DNA of 64,000 nt from Antennarius striatus. Its lineage: Eukaryota > Chordata > Actinopteri > Lophiiformes > Antennariidae. Both the position numbers and the translations under genes were made by a program. The notes under the pieces were generated by a model that had not been told where the DNA came from, ran no database searches, and saw only the letters and a program-made list of their open reading frames with translations. The number at the start of each line of letters is the position of its first letter. The stretch's first letter is position 1. The DNA lies in the NCBI RefSeq assembly GCF_040054535.1, contig NC_090785.1, positions 17,622,501-17,686,500 of the forward strand, written 5' to 3'. Of the stretch, positions 29,601 to 39,362 are shown in pieces.

Positions 29601-30396
29601 GGTTTATGACTCAACACTGGTGACCTTCACTTACGACGACGCCTCTGGCACCGTCAAGACCATTCATCTCACCCATAATGGCTTCATAAGCTCCATACGA
29701 TACAGGCAGACAGGTACACATACATGTGCACAACAAATAGACGGTCCGCTGCAAATTTTATATATTTACAATATTTAAGGAGTCATCTTTAAGTTGGTCC
29801 TTAACTAGGATCTGGAAATGAAAATCTTTCATTGGAGCAAATCAGAAAATCTGTGAGAGAACTTCTTATTCATACATAGAGTCAGATTGAATGAGTGGAT
29901 CAGACTGGGTTTTAGTCAGCCGTGATACATCCTGAGATCTGAGGAAACGGCAGCTGCAGTTAGAAGTGTGAACCAGGTGGAGCGTAAAGGACTGCAAGAA
30001 CCTGCGGTCTGCCACAGCTGTAAATATGAAACCAGCCCCCAGGCTCTGAGCTCTGCTACCTCTTCTACTACCATAACCAGACTGCTATGAATAGAGGTTA
30101 ATACCCACCATCAGTTATATCTTAACAATTCTGTCATTTCTGATTTGGAAAATTAGTCAGCGAGACATTGTACTCCATGAATTGTTACCCAGCAGTAGAA
30201 AATGACCGTCAATGGGTCCCTTCATCTGTGGCAGCAGATCTGTTCAAATTCTTTTAATACACTTCCACCATTCCCTCAAGTCACGGACTCGTTCCAGGGT
30301 CACTGACAGCGCTCTCATCTCCGCCGCCGGTTGGCTTCACACTGCACTGTGATTGGCTGTCCGTGATCAGGTGTCACTAATCTGTGAGGCATAGCT

Positions 30397-30430
<34 letters not shown>

Positions 30431-33400
30431 TTATCCCTTTTGCCCCCATTCAGAATAGACTCTCACCTTCCTTTAACTGATCTCATTTCAGCAGAACAAA
30501 CGGAGATTTGCAGAGAGGAGTGATAGCGGTAATTGTGCCTTGAGAGGAAGAGCAGGAACCAAATAAAGGAGAGACGGTGATGTAGAGAGATTCCGTAGGT
30601 GAAGAAGAAAAAGGTACAGAAAAGCAGAGGGAGCGATGACAGCTTGCGGAGGAGACAACTAGAGAAGCGAGACGAACAGACTGAGAGTTCCCCAAGGCTG
30701 CAGAAAAGCCTCCGTATCATTCAGTGCTCTGCCATTTTCCCATTAGTGCAGGTTTAGCATCAACATTCCACAGAAAATAAAAACAGAAGATGTAATGCTG
30801 ATCCAGCTCTTCACAGACACCAAAGCTGCACACTTAGTCATTTTAACTGCAATCAGAGTCATCTGAAATTGCACCATGATGGTGTTTCATTAGCAGGATT
30901 TTTTTTCCCCCACATGCAGGATGAGCTGTAGTAGCTAGCAGCAGAGGTGATGAATGGCGTTGTTAAAGTTGATGTTCTGACATTAAGGAGCACATTGGCC
31001 CATCATGGATATTGTCTTTAGATTTCATTATCTCTCCATATTAAAGGTCACCATTAGAAATGCCATAGAGGTGTGAGGATTGTTGAGACTGAATGGATTG
31101 CACCGCAGGAGTCCGAGTTAATGAAGTTTAATTAGTCCTTGATTTAATTGAATTAGCTGGGTTTGGACGCCAAGAATATTCGACAGCTGTGCTGTATGTA
31201 AAAAAAAAAAAAGTGTAGGTGTGGAATGTGTATAGTTCGTGCAATTCGTGCAAACTTCTATAAGTTTTACATCAAAATATTGGGATTCTTCTGCACAGGT
31301 CCCCTGACAAGTCGTCAGATCTTTCGCTTTAGCGAAGAAGGATTGGTCAATGCCAGATTTGACTACAGCTACAACAACTTCAGAGTGACGAGCATGCAGG
31401 CCGTCATCAATGAGACCCCACTTCCCATTGATCTGTATCGTTACGTGGACGTATCGGGACGAGTCGAGCAGTTCGGCAAGTTCAGTGTCATCTTCTATGA
31501 CCTCAACCAGGTGGGCAGAATGCTGAAAACTAAATGACAACATACATTTCAGGACATCTGTAGTAGTTTTAAATGGAAACTGCTCATTCTATGTTGTACT
31601 GAAGCTGCACTAATCGATATTGGGATCAAATACTGATGTAGTACTCAGAGAAGACAAACCCACAAAGAATTTACAATCGACTCAACAGTTTCTCAAGACT
31701 TTTCATATTTTACATAACTTTGTTTTTGCAGCTAAAGACACATATTTTCCTAAGGAATCGATGCAGCTCGAAACACGGCTAAAAAGAGTGAATATTTGAC
31801 TTACAACTCTCAAATGCAAACACGACTCTGCGGGAGATAAAGCTTCATGTGGCCCAAAAGGATACAGACATCATTTAGCTCTTCAAAGAAAAACAAAATC
31901 GTCTGACTTCAATGAAGATTTATATTTTATTTCAGCCGCCAAGACGATAAAGCAAGTTGTTCCCGGACAACAGCTGATCTGATGCGAGAATAGTGCTCCC
32001 AGTCACGCTGTCTTTGTTCATAGTCTCAGATACTTTGTTATACTTTTTCAGAACAACTTGCAAATCTTCATTATAACTGTGTCTTGGTGTCAGCATATTT
32101 TTATCTGCACACAACAACCAGTCTATTCTTCCGACACTGTTATGTCCCATTATTTCCCAAATCTGTCTCATCAGTAGCTTTATAAAGAGACACATTTAGC
32201 ATTGTCAGAGACACAAGAGTTTCTGCATCAGCTCTTTATTTTCTGTCCTGTCCACAGACACGTTCACTTTGTGCTTCAGTCTATCTACCTAAAATAACTA
32301 GGATAGTATTAAAAATGTTTGATGTTTTCCTTTAAACCAAACTAAATTGACGTTTTCCATATTCGGATGCATGACTGATCGTCTCATCTGCAATTGCGTA
32401 GGTGATCACCACCCATCTGATGAAGCACACCAAGGTGTTTAACTCCTACGGGCAGGTGGTGGAGGTCCAGTACGAGATCCTTAAATCCATCGCCTACTGG
32501 ATGACCATCCAGTACGATACCGCCGGCCGCACCACCACCTGTGACATCAGAGTGGGCGTGGACAGCAACGTGACGCGCTACACCTACGAGTACGACGCCG
32601 ACAGTCAGCTGCAGAGCGCCTCGGTGAACGAGCGGCCCCAGTGGCGCTACAGCTACGACCTCAACGGGAACATCAACCTGCTGAGCCACGGGACCAGTGC
32701 ACGGTGCGTCTGGAACACAGTTTCAGGGTTTTTTAGAAGAAGCTTCTTGATGCCTGCTGTTTGCAACGGGGGTCCTTAACACGGGGGAACGTAACAAAGG
32801 AGTGACAGAACAAATTTGGAATAAATCAAAATACGATCCTCAGCAGAGTCTTATTCGAAACGACAGCAAACGACAAACCGTGTACATGAATTCACGACAA
32901 CAATCATGGGATGGACAAATTGGCCAATAATAGAGAAACATAACAGCGTGAGTGGCTTACTAGATACAATCAGACAGAAAGATATAAGCAGTAACTATAG
33001 ATGGCAGATACAAACACTTGGTAAAAACATTAACGGTGACAGCTTTATTGATCACAACAGAGAGCACAGCCAAATCAAAGCAAGAAGACAGGACCTGTTT
33101 AAACCACTTACTATGGGATAGAACGCTCCGGTGTCAACAGGCGAGTTCTTCCAACCTGTTGGAGCTTTCAACATAAAGACATTTTTTTGAACGTTTTGCT
33201 CAGGATGTGTAACCAGCTGAGTACAACAAAGACAATCCAGTGTTTGTCTTGTTAGCTGCTTGCTAATGCAGAGCCCTGTCATTGGTCAGTTTTTGACTTG
33301 ACAGAATAATAATCCACTCAACAAATTTTGAATAGATTACTGGGTAGTTTTGTTATTTATTTATTTTCATTTTACCTCATCCGACCCCTTAGAATGAATG

Positions 33401-36400
33401 TTTTTATTTCCAGATGTCTTTTCTTGCAGTTCCATAATTTATCAGTCGTCTGTTTTTGCAATTAACAGAGAAGTGCATTCCCATCAGCCTCAGCGTATAT
33501 CTTAAAGTACAGCCTCTGGCCACTGCCAAACCAGACGCATCTTACCATGTGAATAATGTGGCCTTTAAATAGCACGAAAATACTGCACTGCAGACTCAAT
33601 ACCAGATATTTGCAGCTGTTTCTTGTCTGGAGACGGCAAAATGCCCAAAAAATGTGTGACCACAACTCAAGATCACCACATCTATGTTCGTGCGGATAGG
33701 CACACAATCTGCGTTGATGTCGTGTGTACCCAGCGTTTGTGACTAGATCTTTGCTGTATTACTGAGTGTTCGCTTTCATTCCAGCCTGACGCCGCTCCGT
33801 TACGACCAAAGAGACCGTATCACACACCTCGGCGAGTTGCAGTACACGGTGGACGACGACGGCTTCCTCCGCCAGCGAGCCAACGATCTGTTCGACTACA
33901 ACTCCAACGGCCTGCTGACACGCGTGTTCAACAGAGCGGCCGAGCACACCGTGTGGTATCGCTACGACGGGCTGGGCCGGCGCGTGGCCACCAAGACCAG
34001 CCAGGGCGAGCAGCTGCAGTTCTTCTACGCCGATCTGTCCCACCCCACCAGAGTCAGTCACCTCTACAACCACAGCAGCAACCTGATCACGTCGCTGTAC
34101 TACGACCTGCAGGGCCACCTCATCGCCATGGAGCTGAGCAGCGGGGAGGAGTACTATGTGGCCTGCGACAGCGTGGGGAGTCCGAGGGCGGTTTTCTCCA
34201 GCAAAGGCCGACTGGTGAAGGAGATCCTCTACACCCCCTACGGAGAGGTCTACCAGGACACCAACCCTGACTTCCAGCTGGTCATCGGCTTCCACGGCGG
34301 CTTGTACGATCCCTTCACACGGCTGGTCCATTTGGGTCGGCGGGATTACGACACGCTGGCCGGTCGATGGACTTCGCCCAATCACGAACTGTGGGGGGAG
34401 CTGAGCAAAGAACCGAAGCCTTTTAATTTATACTCCTTCAAGAATAACTGCCCGGTGGGGAGAGTGGAGGAGGTGACGCAGTTTACAACAGGTGAGCGTC
34501 ACGCACGCGTGCACAGACCTTCCTTCACTCTATAAGTGAACGATGAATTAGTGGCGTGAGCCGCCACGTTACAGACATCGCACAGATACGGATGTTTCAC
34601 TCAGCAACTCCCACACGCTCCCCACGTAGTAAACATCAGCCGCAAAAGAATGAGTGAACTCTCTTCACAGCTAACCACAGGTGAGCCGTGTGGCAGAGAG
34701 AGAAGATGTGACAGGCAGAATGTACCTGCACCACAAAGGACAGCTGCGGCTCTGATCAGCATGTTTTTTAACACGGGCTGTTATGTTTTGTTCCCCGTGT
34801 CTGTCAAGAACATACCGTTCCCCCGAGAGACAGAATAGAAACGCAGGCGAAGGGAAAGAGATGGAGGGAAGGGGAAAGCAGGAGATTGAATACGGGTTGG
34901 TGGTGGGAGGTGTGCGTCCTTGCGGTTATTCAAACGTTCATTTGGCCCGTCACGTTTTCCCGGAGGAGGATTGTTTATTGCAGAGGAAGTGTGTTTGTCA
35001 AGGGAAACACGGGCAAAACCATCTCCAACACATAGAAGGTGTGATTTCTAGTATGAGGTGCGTCAGATCAGATCTCCAGTGTTAGGGAAATGGGGTTCAT
35101 GAGTGTTACCCTTGAAATGCAACTGTGGGCATCTTGTTAGGTGGAGACGAGGGGATTTGGCAAACTTGTCGCTGTGGCAATCATCCAGACGTCTAACATG
35201 CAATCTCTGATAAAGCACACAGCAGAATAACGTCTTTACTGCTAAGAAAACCAGCCACGTCCGTTATCACCAGCTCCCCTCTGTGATCTTGCTAAATTCT
35301 GTGATAAGAATTTAGTAAACACAAGAATCTGCTCATTTATTTTTACTATAATAACCCTAAAAAACACTTATTGTCAACATATCAAACACACAAAACTCAA
35401 TGCATGTCAAATGTATTCAAAATTCCAATGTCAGCACATTTCCTTTAACTACAAGTCATGGATTTTTATCAAACTTTATATAATTAATGATGATTAGTGC
35501 AGCTCAGAATGCATTAATCATCAAACAATGTCAAAAAAAAATCTTAATAGGTCAAGAATCATACCCATAATTTAAATTTAGGAACTGCACATTTCAATAA
35601 GGAGATGGAACCAGAGAGGAATTGATTGATCGATTCAAAATATCCTTATTGATAAGACGTGCTGAGTTTTGTCCAAAATAATCTCCCTGTGTTGTCTTTC
35701 TTTTTGTCGCTGGGTTTGGTTGATCCATCATAGAACAAATTGTTTCTCGCTGTTGAACATTTTCTTCTTTGACACACTCTCTGCTCACCGAATGTCTGAT
35801 AAATAATTCTTCTGAAATCTTGCAAAGCTCTCTTTCCACCGTGTGTTTTCTGTTTTCTGATTTTTTTTTTAAATATTTTTTTGTCCTCTTCTGGCTCTTT
35901 TCTTCTCCCATGAGATTCTATGACGCTTCATTATGTTAATCACACAGGTTGGATCATTGTGGTTGCACACTTTTGATCATTCCTTTTGTCATATTAACTT
36001 GTGTCACGATAGAGACGCCTCAACTCTTTTGTTGACTTGTGACCTTTTGTTTAACCTCTGACCTTTCCTTATCTGTGTGTTCTTTTTTCTGTCTCTATGT
36101 GTGTGTGTGTGTTCAGACATTGGTAGCTGGCTGCAGTTATTTGGCTTCCAGCTTCATAACGTTGTACCGGGCTTCCCGAAGCCCGATGTGGGCAGATTGG
36201 AACAAACATACGAACTGATGAAGACTCAGACTAAGACTCAGAACTGGGACTCCAGCAAGGTGAGCGTTCATCCACGACACATCTTAACTACCTACAGAGA
36301 CAAGGGTTGGTTTTATGCTCCGTTGTTGTGTCCCAGGTGGTTCTGGGGATCCAGTGTGAGCTGCGGAGACAGCTGAGAAGCTTCATCTCCCTGGAGAGGT

Positions 36401-37092
36401 TACCTCTGGTCTCAGAACCCGTCGGCTCCACCTGCCACAGACCGGCGCGCCCTCCCCCGTTCGGATCCCGACCGTCTCTCCTCGGCCCCAGCATCCGGTT
36501 CGCCGTCTCCCACGGCCTCGTGAGCGCCGAGGTCATCGGCGTGGCCAGCGAGGACAGCCGGCGCGTGGCCGCCATCTTAAACGGCGCCGTCCACCTGAGC
36601 GGGCTGAGCTTCACGGTGCACGGCTGCGACAACCACCACTTCCTCCAGTCTCGACCCATCGAGGAAGACCTCGCCCTGGGTTTGGGAGTAGGGGGGCGAG
36701 TCCTGGAGAGCGGGGTGAACGTGAGCGTGTCTCAGATGAGCGCCATAGTGAACGGCAGGACTCGACGATTCGCCGATATCACTCTCCAGCAGGGGGCGCT
36801 GTGCCTGTGCGTCCGCTACGGCGGGAACGAGGAAGAGGAGAGAGCTCGGGTGAAGGAGGAGGCGAGGAAGAGAGCGGTGGAGGGGGCGTGGGAGAAGGAG
36901 AAGAAGAGGGTGGATTTGGGGGACACGGGGAGCAGGGCGTGGAGCGAGGCCGAGAAGCAGCAGCTGCTGTCCAGAGGAGTGGTTCAGGGTTACGACGGAT
37001 ACTACTCCCTGCCCGCAGAGCAGCAGCCGGAGCTGTCCGACTGCTCCTCCAACATTCACTTTATGACACTGAGCGAGGTGGGGGGCAGGTAA
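13957..37092 (+). CDS. tenm1: Teneurin-1, 3' half (16 coding exons, partial gene)
   Basis: This is a type II transmembrane synaptic adhesion protein of the teneurin family; the window holds its last 1,416 residues plus the stop. The exons, in order, give the end of the NHL beta-propeller (exons at 13957-21053), the YD-repeat shell (22953-34491, with motifs such as YRYDGLGRR), the Rhs-like core [13 protein letters not shown] near 34299, and the Tox-GHH and TCAP end in the last two exons. All 15 internal junctions are GT-AG and phase-consistent (4,253 nt in total). Teneurin-1 is preferred over paralogues 2-4 because of the segments [43 protein letters not shown] and RRFADI, which match mammalian TENM1 as I remember it. 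The transmembrane and EGF parts lie outside the window. In the family the extracellular region binds latrophilins and also pairs homophilically. Confidence 0.95.
15425..15508 (+). CDS. tenm1: tenm1 coding exon b (NHL propeller)
   Basis: An 84-nt, phase 0-0 exon encoding 28 residues beginning [16 protein letters not shown], one of the best conserved NHL segments in teneurins. It is flanked by TGCAG and GTAGAG. Confidence 0.94.
16537..16731 (+). CDS. tenm1: tenm1 coding exon c (NHL propeller)
   Basis: A 195-nt, phase 0-0 exon with [15 protein letters not shown] and [15 protein letters not shown]. It starts after a T-rich tract and AATCAG and ends at CAG|GTAACT. Confidence 0.94.
16836..16930 (+). 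repeat. Teleost LINE/SINE 3'-tail fragment (L2-like)
   Basis: The core GCTGGGATAGGCTCCAGC, the following CAGCGACCC, the GAAGCGGTTGAAAATGGATG end and short GAATGAATG run are hallmarks of a very common fish retroposon 3' tail. It is a short fragment inside the intron after exon c. Family naming is from memory. Confidence 0.75.
17140..17548 (-). mobile_element. tRNA-derived SINE with internal (CA)n expansion
   Basis: Read on the minus strand, the element begins with a tRNA-like head (A-box-like GTAGCTCAATCC near 17519-17545, degenerate B-box-like CCAGTTCATGTCC near 17492-17505). It runs through a body found in many teleost SINEs (GTTCGATGCCTTGTCC on the plus strand) and ends in a tail whose plus-strand form is TTATTAATCCCCTGTGGGG near 17162. 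About 100 bp of CA repeat (17237-17340) splits body and tail. The head is too decayed to be a functional tRNA gene. Confidence 0.8.
18700..18845 (-). repeat. Second L2-like tail fragment, inverted
   Basis: The reverse complement reads CGCCTCATGCCCATAAGTC, then CTCGGATGGGCTCCAAGC and CCCCTGTGACCC, the same family as the fragment at 16836-16930 but in the opposite orientation and more diverged. A T-rich tract sits at its plus-strand left end. Confidence 0.65.
19216..19303 (+). CDS. tenm1: tenm1 coding exon d (NHL propeller, Cys-rich loop)
   Basis: An 88-nt exon, phase 0 in and 1 out. It encodes [14 protein letters not shown] and the cysteine cluster [14 protein letters not shown] typical of this teneurin position. 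The donor is TCTG|GTGGGT; a CA microsatellite begins only about 17 nt into the intron. Confidence 0.93.
19321..19379. repeat. (CA)n microsatellite next to tenm1 exon d donor
   Basis: A 59-bp CA array starts about 17 nt downstream of the exon d 5' splice site, on the transcribed sense strand. Confidence 0.97.
20857..21053 (+). CDS. tenm1: tenm1 coding exon e (end of NHL propeller)
   Basis: A 197-nt exon, phase 1 in and 0 out, with [18 protein letters not shown] and [16 protein letters not shown], the last propeller blade. The acceptor is TTTCATTAG and the donor CAG|GTACGG. Confidence 0.95.
21870..21980. repeat. Teleost interspersed repeat fragment
   Basis: The segment around CCTTCGGAGGTCGCCACAGC and the following CCTCCATCTAACCCTGTCC resembles a repeat seen very often beside fish microsatellites. 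I cannot assign it to a named family. Confidence 0.55.
22953..23266 (+). CDS. tenm1: tenm1 coding exon f (start of YD shell)
   Basis: A 314-nt exon, phase 0 in and 2 out. It encodes [34 protein letters not shown] and [18 protein letters not shown], closest to teneurin-1. The donor is GA|GTGAGT and completes a Glu codon with the next exon. Confidence 0.95.
23609..23672. repeat. (CA)n microsatellite with CG interruptions
   Basis: CA dinucleotides with two early CG substitutions, in the intron between exons f and g. Confidence 0.95.
23932..24104 (+). CDS. tenm1: tenm1 coding exon g (YD shell)
   Basis: A 173-nt exon, phase 2 in and 1 out, encoding [20 protein letters not shown] and [20 protein letters not shown]. 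It carries several N-X-S/T sequons, in keeping with an extracellular glycoprotein. Confidence 0.94.
24870..24919. repeat. (AC)n microsatellite, interrupted
   Basis: Short AC tracts separated by AG dinucleotides in the intron after exon g. Confidence 0.9.
25907..26151 (+). CDS. tenm1: tenm1 coding exon h (YD shell)
   Basis: A 245-nt exon, phase 1 in and 0 out. The acceptor CTCAAAG follows a C-rich tract. It encodes [29 protein letters not shown] and [21 protein letters not shown] tempting closer AG (TTCTTACAG, about 24 nt downstream) would break the conserved QSSYRV segment, so it was not used. Confidence 0.92.
26865..27158 (+). CDS. tenm1: tenm1 coding exon i (YD shell)
   Basis: A 294-nt, phase 0-0 exon with [39 protein letters not shown] and [11 protein letters not shown]. 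The donor is AGA|GTAAGC. Confidence 0.95.
27481..27860 (-). mobile_element. Solo LTR of a retrotransposon
   Basis: On the minus strand the 380-bp block begins TGTCATGAATTC and ends GCGTGACA, so it has the TG...CA ends and short inverted termini (TGTCA/TGACA) of an LTR. It has a TATATATA box around 27688-27697 and the CCTG-rich composition of fish Gypsy-like LTRs. The flanks ATTTA (left) and ATTTG (right) could be a 5-bp target-site duplication with one change. No internal gag or pol is present. It lies in the intron after exon i, antisense to tenm1. Confidence 0.7.
28648..28892 (+). CDS. tenm1: tenm1 coding exon j (YD shell)
   Basis: A 245-nt exon, phase 0 in and 2 out, encoding [39 protein letters not shown] and [18 protein letters not shown]. 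The acceptor is CTCTAG and the donor AG|GTACGA. Confidence 0.95.
29571..29713 (+). CDS. tenm1: tenm1 coding exon k (YD shell)
   Basis: A 143-nt exon, phase 2 in and 1 out, with [20 protein letters not shown] and SSIRYRQTG. The acceptor is a strong TTTTTTTCCAG. Confidence 0.95.
30401..30431. repeat. (GT)n microsatellite
   Basis: A short GT array in the intron between exons k and l. Confidence 0.9.
31299..31510 (+). CDS. tenm1: tenm1 coding exon l (YD shell)
   Basis: A 212-nt exon, phase 1 in and 0 out. The encoded [40 protein letters not shown] and VEQFGKFSV are almost the mammalian teneurin-1 sequence as I recall it and are the strongest paralogue markers in the window. Confidence 0.97.
32402..32703 (+). 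CDS. tenm1: tenm1 coding exon m (YD shell)
   Basis: A 302-nt exon, phase 0 in and 2 out, encoding [39 protein letters not shown] and [17 protein letters not shown]. The acceptor ATTGCGTAG has an unusually poor pyrimidine tract, but phase and homology leave no alternative. Confidence 0.95.
33785..34491 (+). CDS. tenm1: tenm1 coding exon n (YD shell and Rhs-like core)
   Basis: A 707-nt exon, phase 2 in and 1 out. It encodes [59 protein letters not shown] and [19 protein letters not shown]. It then gives the Rhs-associated core [18 protein letters not shown] (34299 onward) with [12 protein letters not shown]. This core, shared with bacterial Rhs/YD proteins, seals the barrel and leads into the C-terminal domains. 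The codons are strongly GC3-rich compared with the flanking introns. Confidence 0.96.
36117..36259 (+). CDS. tenm1: tenm1 coding exon o
   Basis: A 143-nt exon, phase 1 in and 0 out, encoding [20 protein letters not shown] and [13 protein letters not shown]. The acceptor is embedded in a GT repeat (TGTGTGTGTGTGTTCAG), so the usual pyrimidine tract is replaced by alternating UG. Confidence 0.95.
36337..37092 (+). CDS. tenm1: tenm1 terminal coding exon p (Tox-GHH and TCAP)
   Basis: A 756-nt, phase 0 exon ending in TAA. It encodes [38 protein letters not shown], a Tox-GHH-like stretch with DNHHF, then [19 protein letters not shown], an E/K/R-rich helix and the TCAP segment (36958-37089). The middle is more diverged from mammals than the YD shell and very GC-rich. 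The TCAP part keeps VQGYDGYY and NIHFM but ends SEVGGR instead of the family's Gly plus dibasic pair. In the family this domain resembles Rhs toxin tails but serves adhesion and signalling; no nuclease motif is evident. Confidence 0.94.
   Translation: MVLGIQCELRRQLRSFISLERLPLVSEPVGSTCHRPARPPPFGSRPSLLGPSIRFAVSHGLVSAEVIGVASEDSRRVAAILNGAVHLSGLSFTVHGCDNHHFLQSRPIEEDLALGLGVGGRVLESGVNVSVSQMSAIVNGRTRRFADITLQQGALCLCVRYGGNEEEERARVKEEARKRAVEGAWEKEKKRVDLGDTGSRAWSEAEKQQLLSRGVVQGYDGYYSLPAEQQPELSDCSSNIHFMTLSEVGGR
36786..36800 (+). promoter_or_regulatory. CTCF-consensus-like motif inside tenm1 last exon
   Basis: CCAGCAGGGGGCGCT matches the classical vertebrate CTCF core at every position that I recall. It overlaps the codons for QQGAL, so it could simply be coding sequence. 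Confidence 0.45.
36958..37089 (+). other. tenm1: TCAP-like C-terminal peptide region
   Basis: These 44 codons from [16 protein letters not shown] to the stop correspond to the teneurin C-terminal associated peptide, a CRF-like neuropeptide segment in the family. Two features differ from the mammalian form I remember: a cysteine in ELSDCSSN, and a VGGR end in place of GRR or GKR. Confidence 0.8.
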
Positions 37093-37940
37093 CAGAGACA
37101 CACGAGCAGCCCCCCACCTCACCAAAGACTGCCTGTTTCTACTCTACTCTGATTTGTTCTACTGTTTCTAAGACTTTATCAAGAAAAAAAAAAAGAAGAA
37201 GAAGATGAAGATGAAGACGACAACAGGAGAAGAACAAGAAGAGAGATCGGGGGAAAAAAATGATTTCCAAATGCCTTTAATTGTGACAAAATGATGGTAT
37301 TTTATTATTATCGTCCATTTCCTCCAATTTCTAACAGTGGCACAAAGCAGTGTGGTTTGGCTGTGGCTTCGCTTTTTGTATCCCGACCGCCTGGGACCGA
37401 CCGACTGACTGACTGACTGACCGATGGACTGATTGTCTGTAATTTGCTCTTTCAACACTGTTCATCATTTGAAACCGATTCATTGAACTGTAGAGATACG
37501 GACTTCAAGGATTACCGTTGAACGATTCTCTCCATGACTCGAATCAAGAGCTCTCCGGTTGCCATTTGAGTTCCTCCATGGTTTACCTCGGATATACTAT
37601 CGTTTACATATTGTGTAAGAGAGGCCTTGTCGACTCTGACACTCCCCTTTAGAAAAAAAAAGGAAGCGTCTCCCGGTTTCCTGCCTCTGGTGTGTGCTCC
37701 AACAGTAGTTTGTTTGAGTGTGTATACAAAAATCAAGAATGTACATAGCCAGTGCTTTCACACACTGAAAAAAGTGCTCAACTGGAAATTCTGTTGTTCA
37801 TAAGTGTCAGTATTGTTAATCAATAGAAAACAGTTACATTTTTGCAAAGAATTATACATGGCTATAGTAAATATTCTCGCTAAAAAAATCTGACTTTATT
37901 GGGTTATAAGGCTGATTAAAGTTATTATGTGTGAGTTATC
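37093..37940 (+). other. tenm1: tenm1 3' UTR with candidate poly(A) signal
   Basis: The region following the TAA is not coding. It holds an A/G-rich run (37181-37260), a GACT tandem tract near 37400-37430 and a candidate ATTAAA signal at 37915-37920. The exact end of the transcript cannot be read from sequence. Confidence 0.5.
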
Positions 37941-39362
37941 AGATTGCTTCCTGGGATTTCGTGGCTGCTGTCGCTTATTCTCTCTCTCTCTCTCTCTTTT
38001 TTTTCTCTCTTTCCTCTCTCTTCCAAACATTTGTTGTTCACTCTTTGTTCTTGTTTCTGGGAGTTTGTAACTTTCAAATCTGTGCTGTCATTATCACCCA
38101 TCATTACGGCTCTAACTGAGATATGCATGGGAAAGCTGCTACTGGAAGAAGATGCGAAGAGGATGAAGAAGAGAGGAAGGAGGAGGAGGAGAGTGAGAAG
38201 AAAAGCACATAGAAAGGGAAAAAGAAAATGTGACAGCTGAGTCTCAGTGAGTGGGTGGTGAGTGCAGAAGGGGCAGGACCTGGAGTTGGCTGTGCTATTC
38301 TCTCCAGCTTGTCTCTTCTCATTAGGAAATGCCAATCAGACTACATGAGAACCACTTCCAAGCCTCGCTCCCCCCCCCCACCCTCCCCCCCCAAAAAAAA
38401 GTGAAGATAGAAAAAGAAGTTTGTTTTTGTTTTTTAATCTAGTTACCACTAATCCGCATTCTCGTCCGTCTGCCTCCCCCCCACCACCACCACTCACCTC
38501 CCTTCCACCATCACTCCACCATCTGCCCACCATTAATTGTGTGTGTGTGTGTGTTTTCTCTGCTGGGGCTGCGGATGACAGAGTCACACAATGCATATGC
38601 TCTGACTGCGAGCAGGTGATATACGTACCCGGCTAGCGTTCTGCTCATCGGATGCGGCGCACCTTCCCCATTCAAACCATATGCTCTGTGAGATACTGTC
38701 CAACCTCATCTCGCTGGTGAAAAAAATGGAGAGTCCGGTTGCTAGGAGACGGCTGTACTGAAGAATAGGGCTGAATTGAATAAATGCTCTCTCTCCTTCC
38801 TTCACTCATTTTTTTCACGAGGAGCCAGTAATGTCAATCAGATGAATGACAGATTATTGCCCCCCACCCCCCCTCCCTAGCAGTCAGCATTCTCTCCATG
38901 GAAATCAGTACTTCAATATGTCAAATTGAATTTTTTTTGTCCCACATTATATGTCAGACGGAGGCTCGGGCGTGTGCCGTTGTGTATGTATGACCTCATT
39001 TAATAGAGTTTATTTCAAATAATATCATTTATTCTTCTTTTGCAACTCACACAAACAAATTGCATTAAGAAAACAAAGCACAATATCTCTTGTCAACTTG
39101 AACATGCAGTAATGGATATTAATGTCTCAGCATTTGAATATTTTACATCACATCTATGGAAGATCATGAGGCACTTCCTGTGACATTACTGTATGTGCAG
39201 AGAAAAGGAGATACGGGGAGGATGCAGATTTGAGTCACTGCTAAGATCTTATAATAACACAGGATGATTAATTGGAACAAAATGACATTTACTTCACATG
39301 CATCGTCAAAATGAAACAGCAGGCATCATGCAAAGCCAGGATTTTTTGTGTGCATAATTAAG
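37941..39362. other. Intergenic, tail-to-tail between tenm1 and sh2d1a
   Basis: No gene was recognised. It holds a CT tract (37979-37998), C-rich runs near 38370-38390 and 38860, and an AATAAA on the minus strand at 39028-39033 that could end the sh2d1a transcript about 330 nt past its stop. Confidence 0.6.

Noticed and set aside
33785-34491. A bacterial Rhs/YD toxin-like gene
   Set aside because: The core motif is shared, but the exon lies in frame among 15 other spliced teneurin exons, so it is the host adhesion gene.
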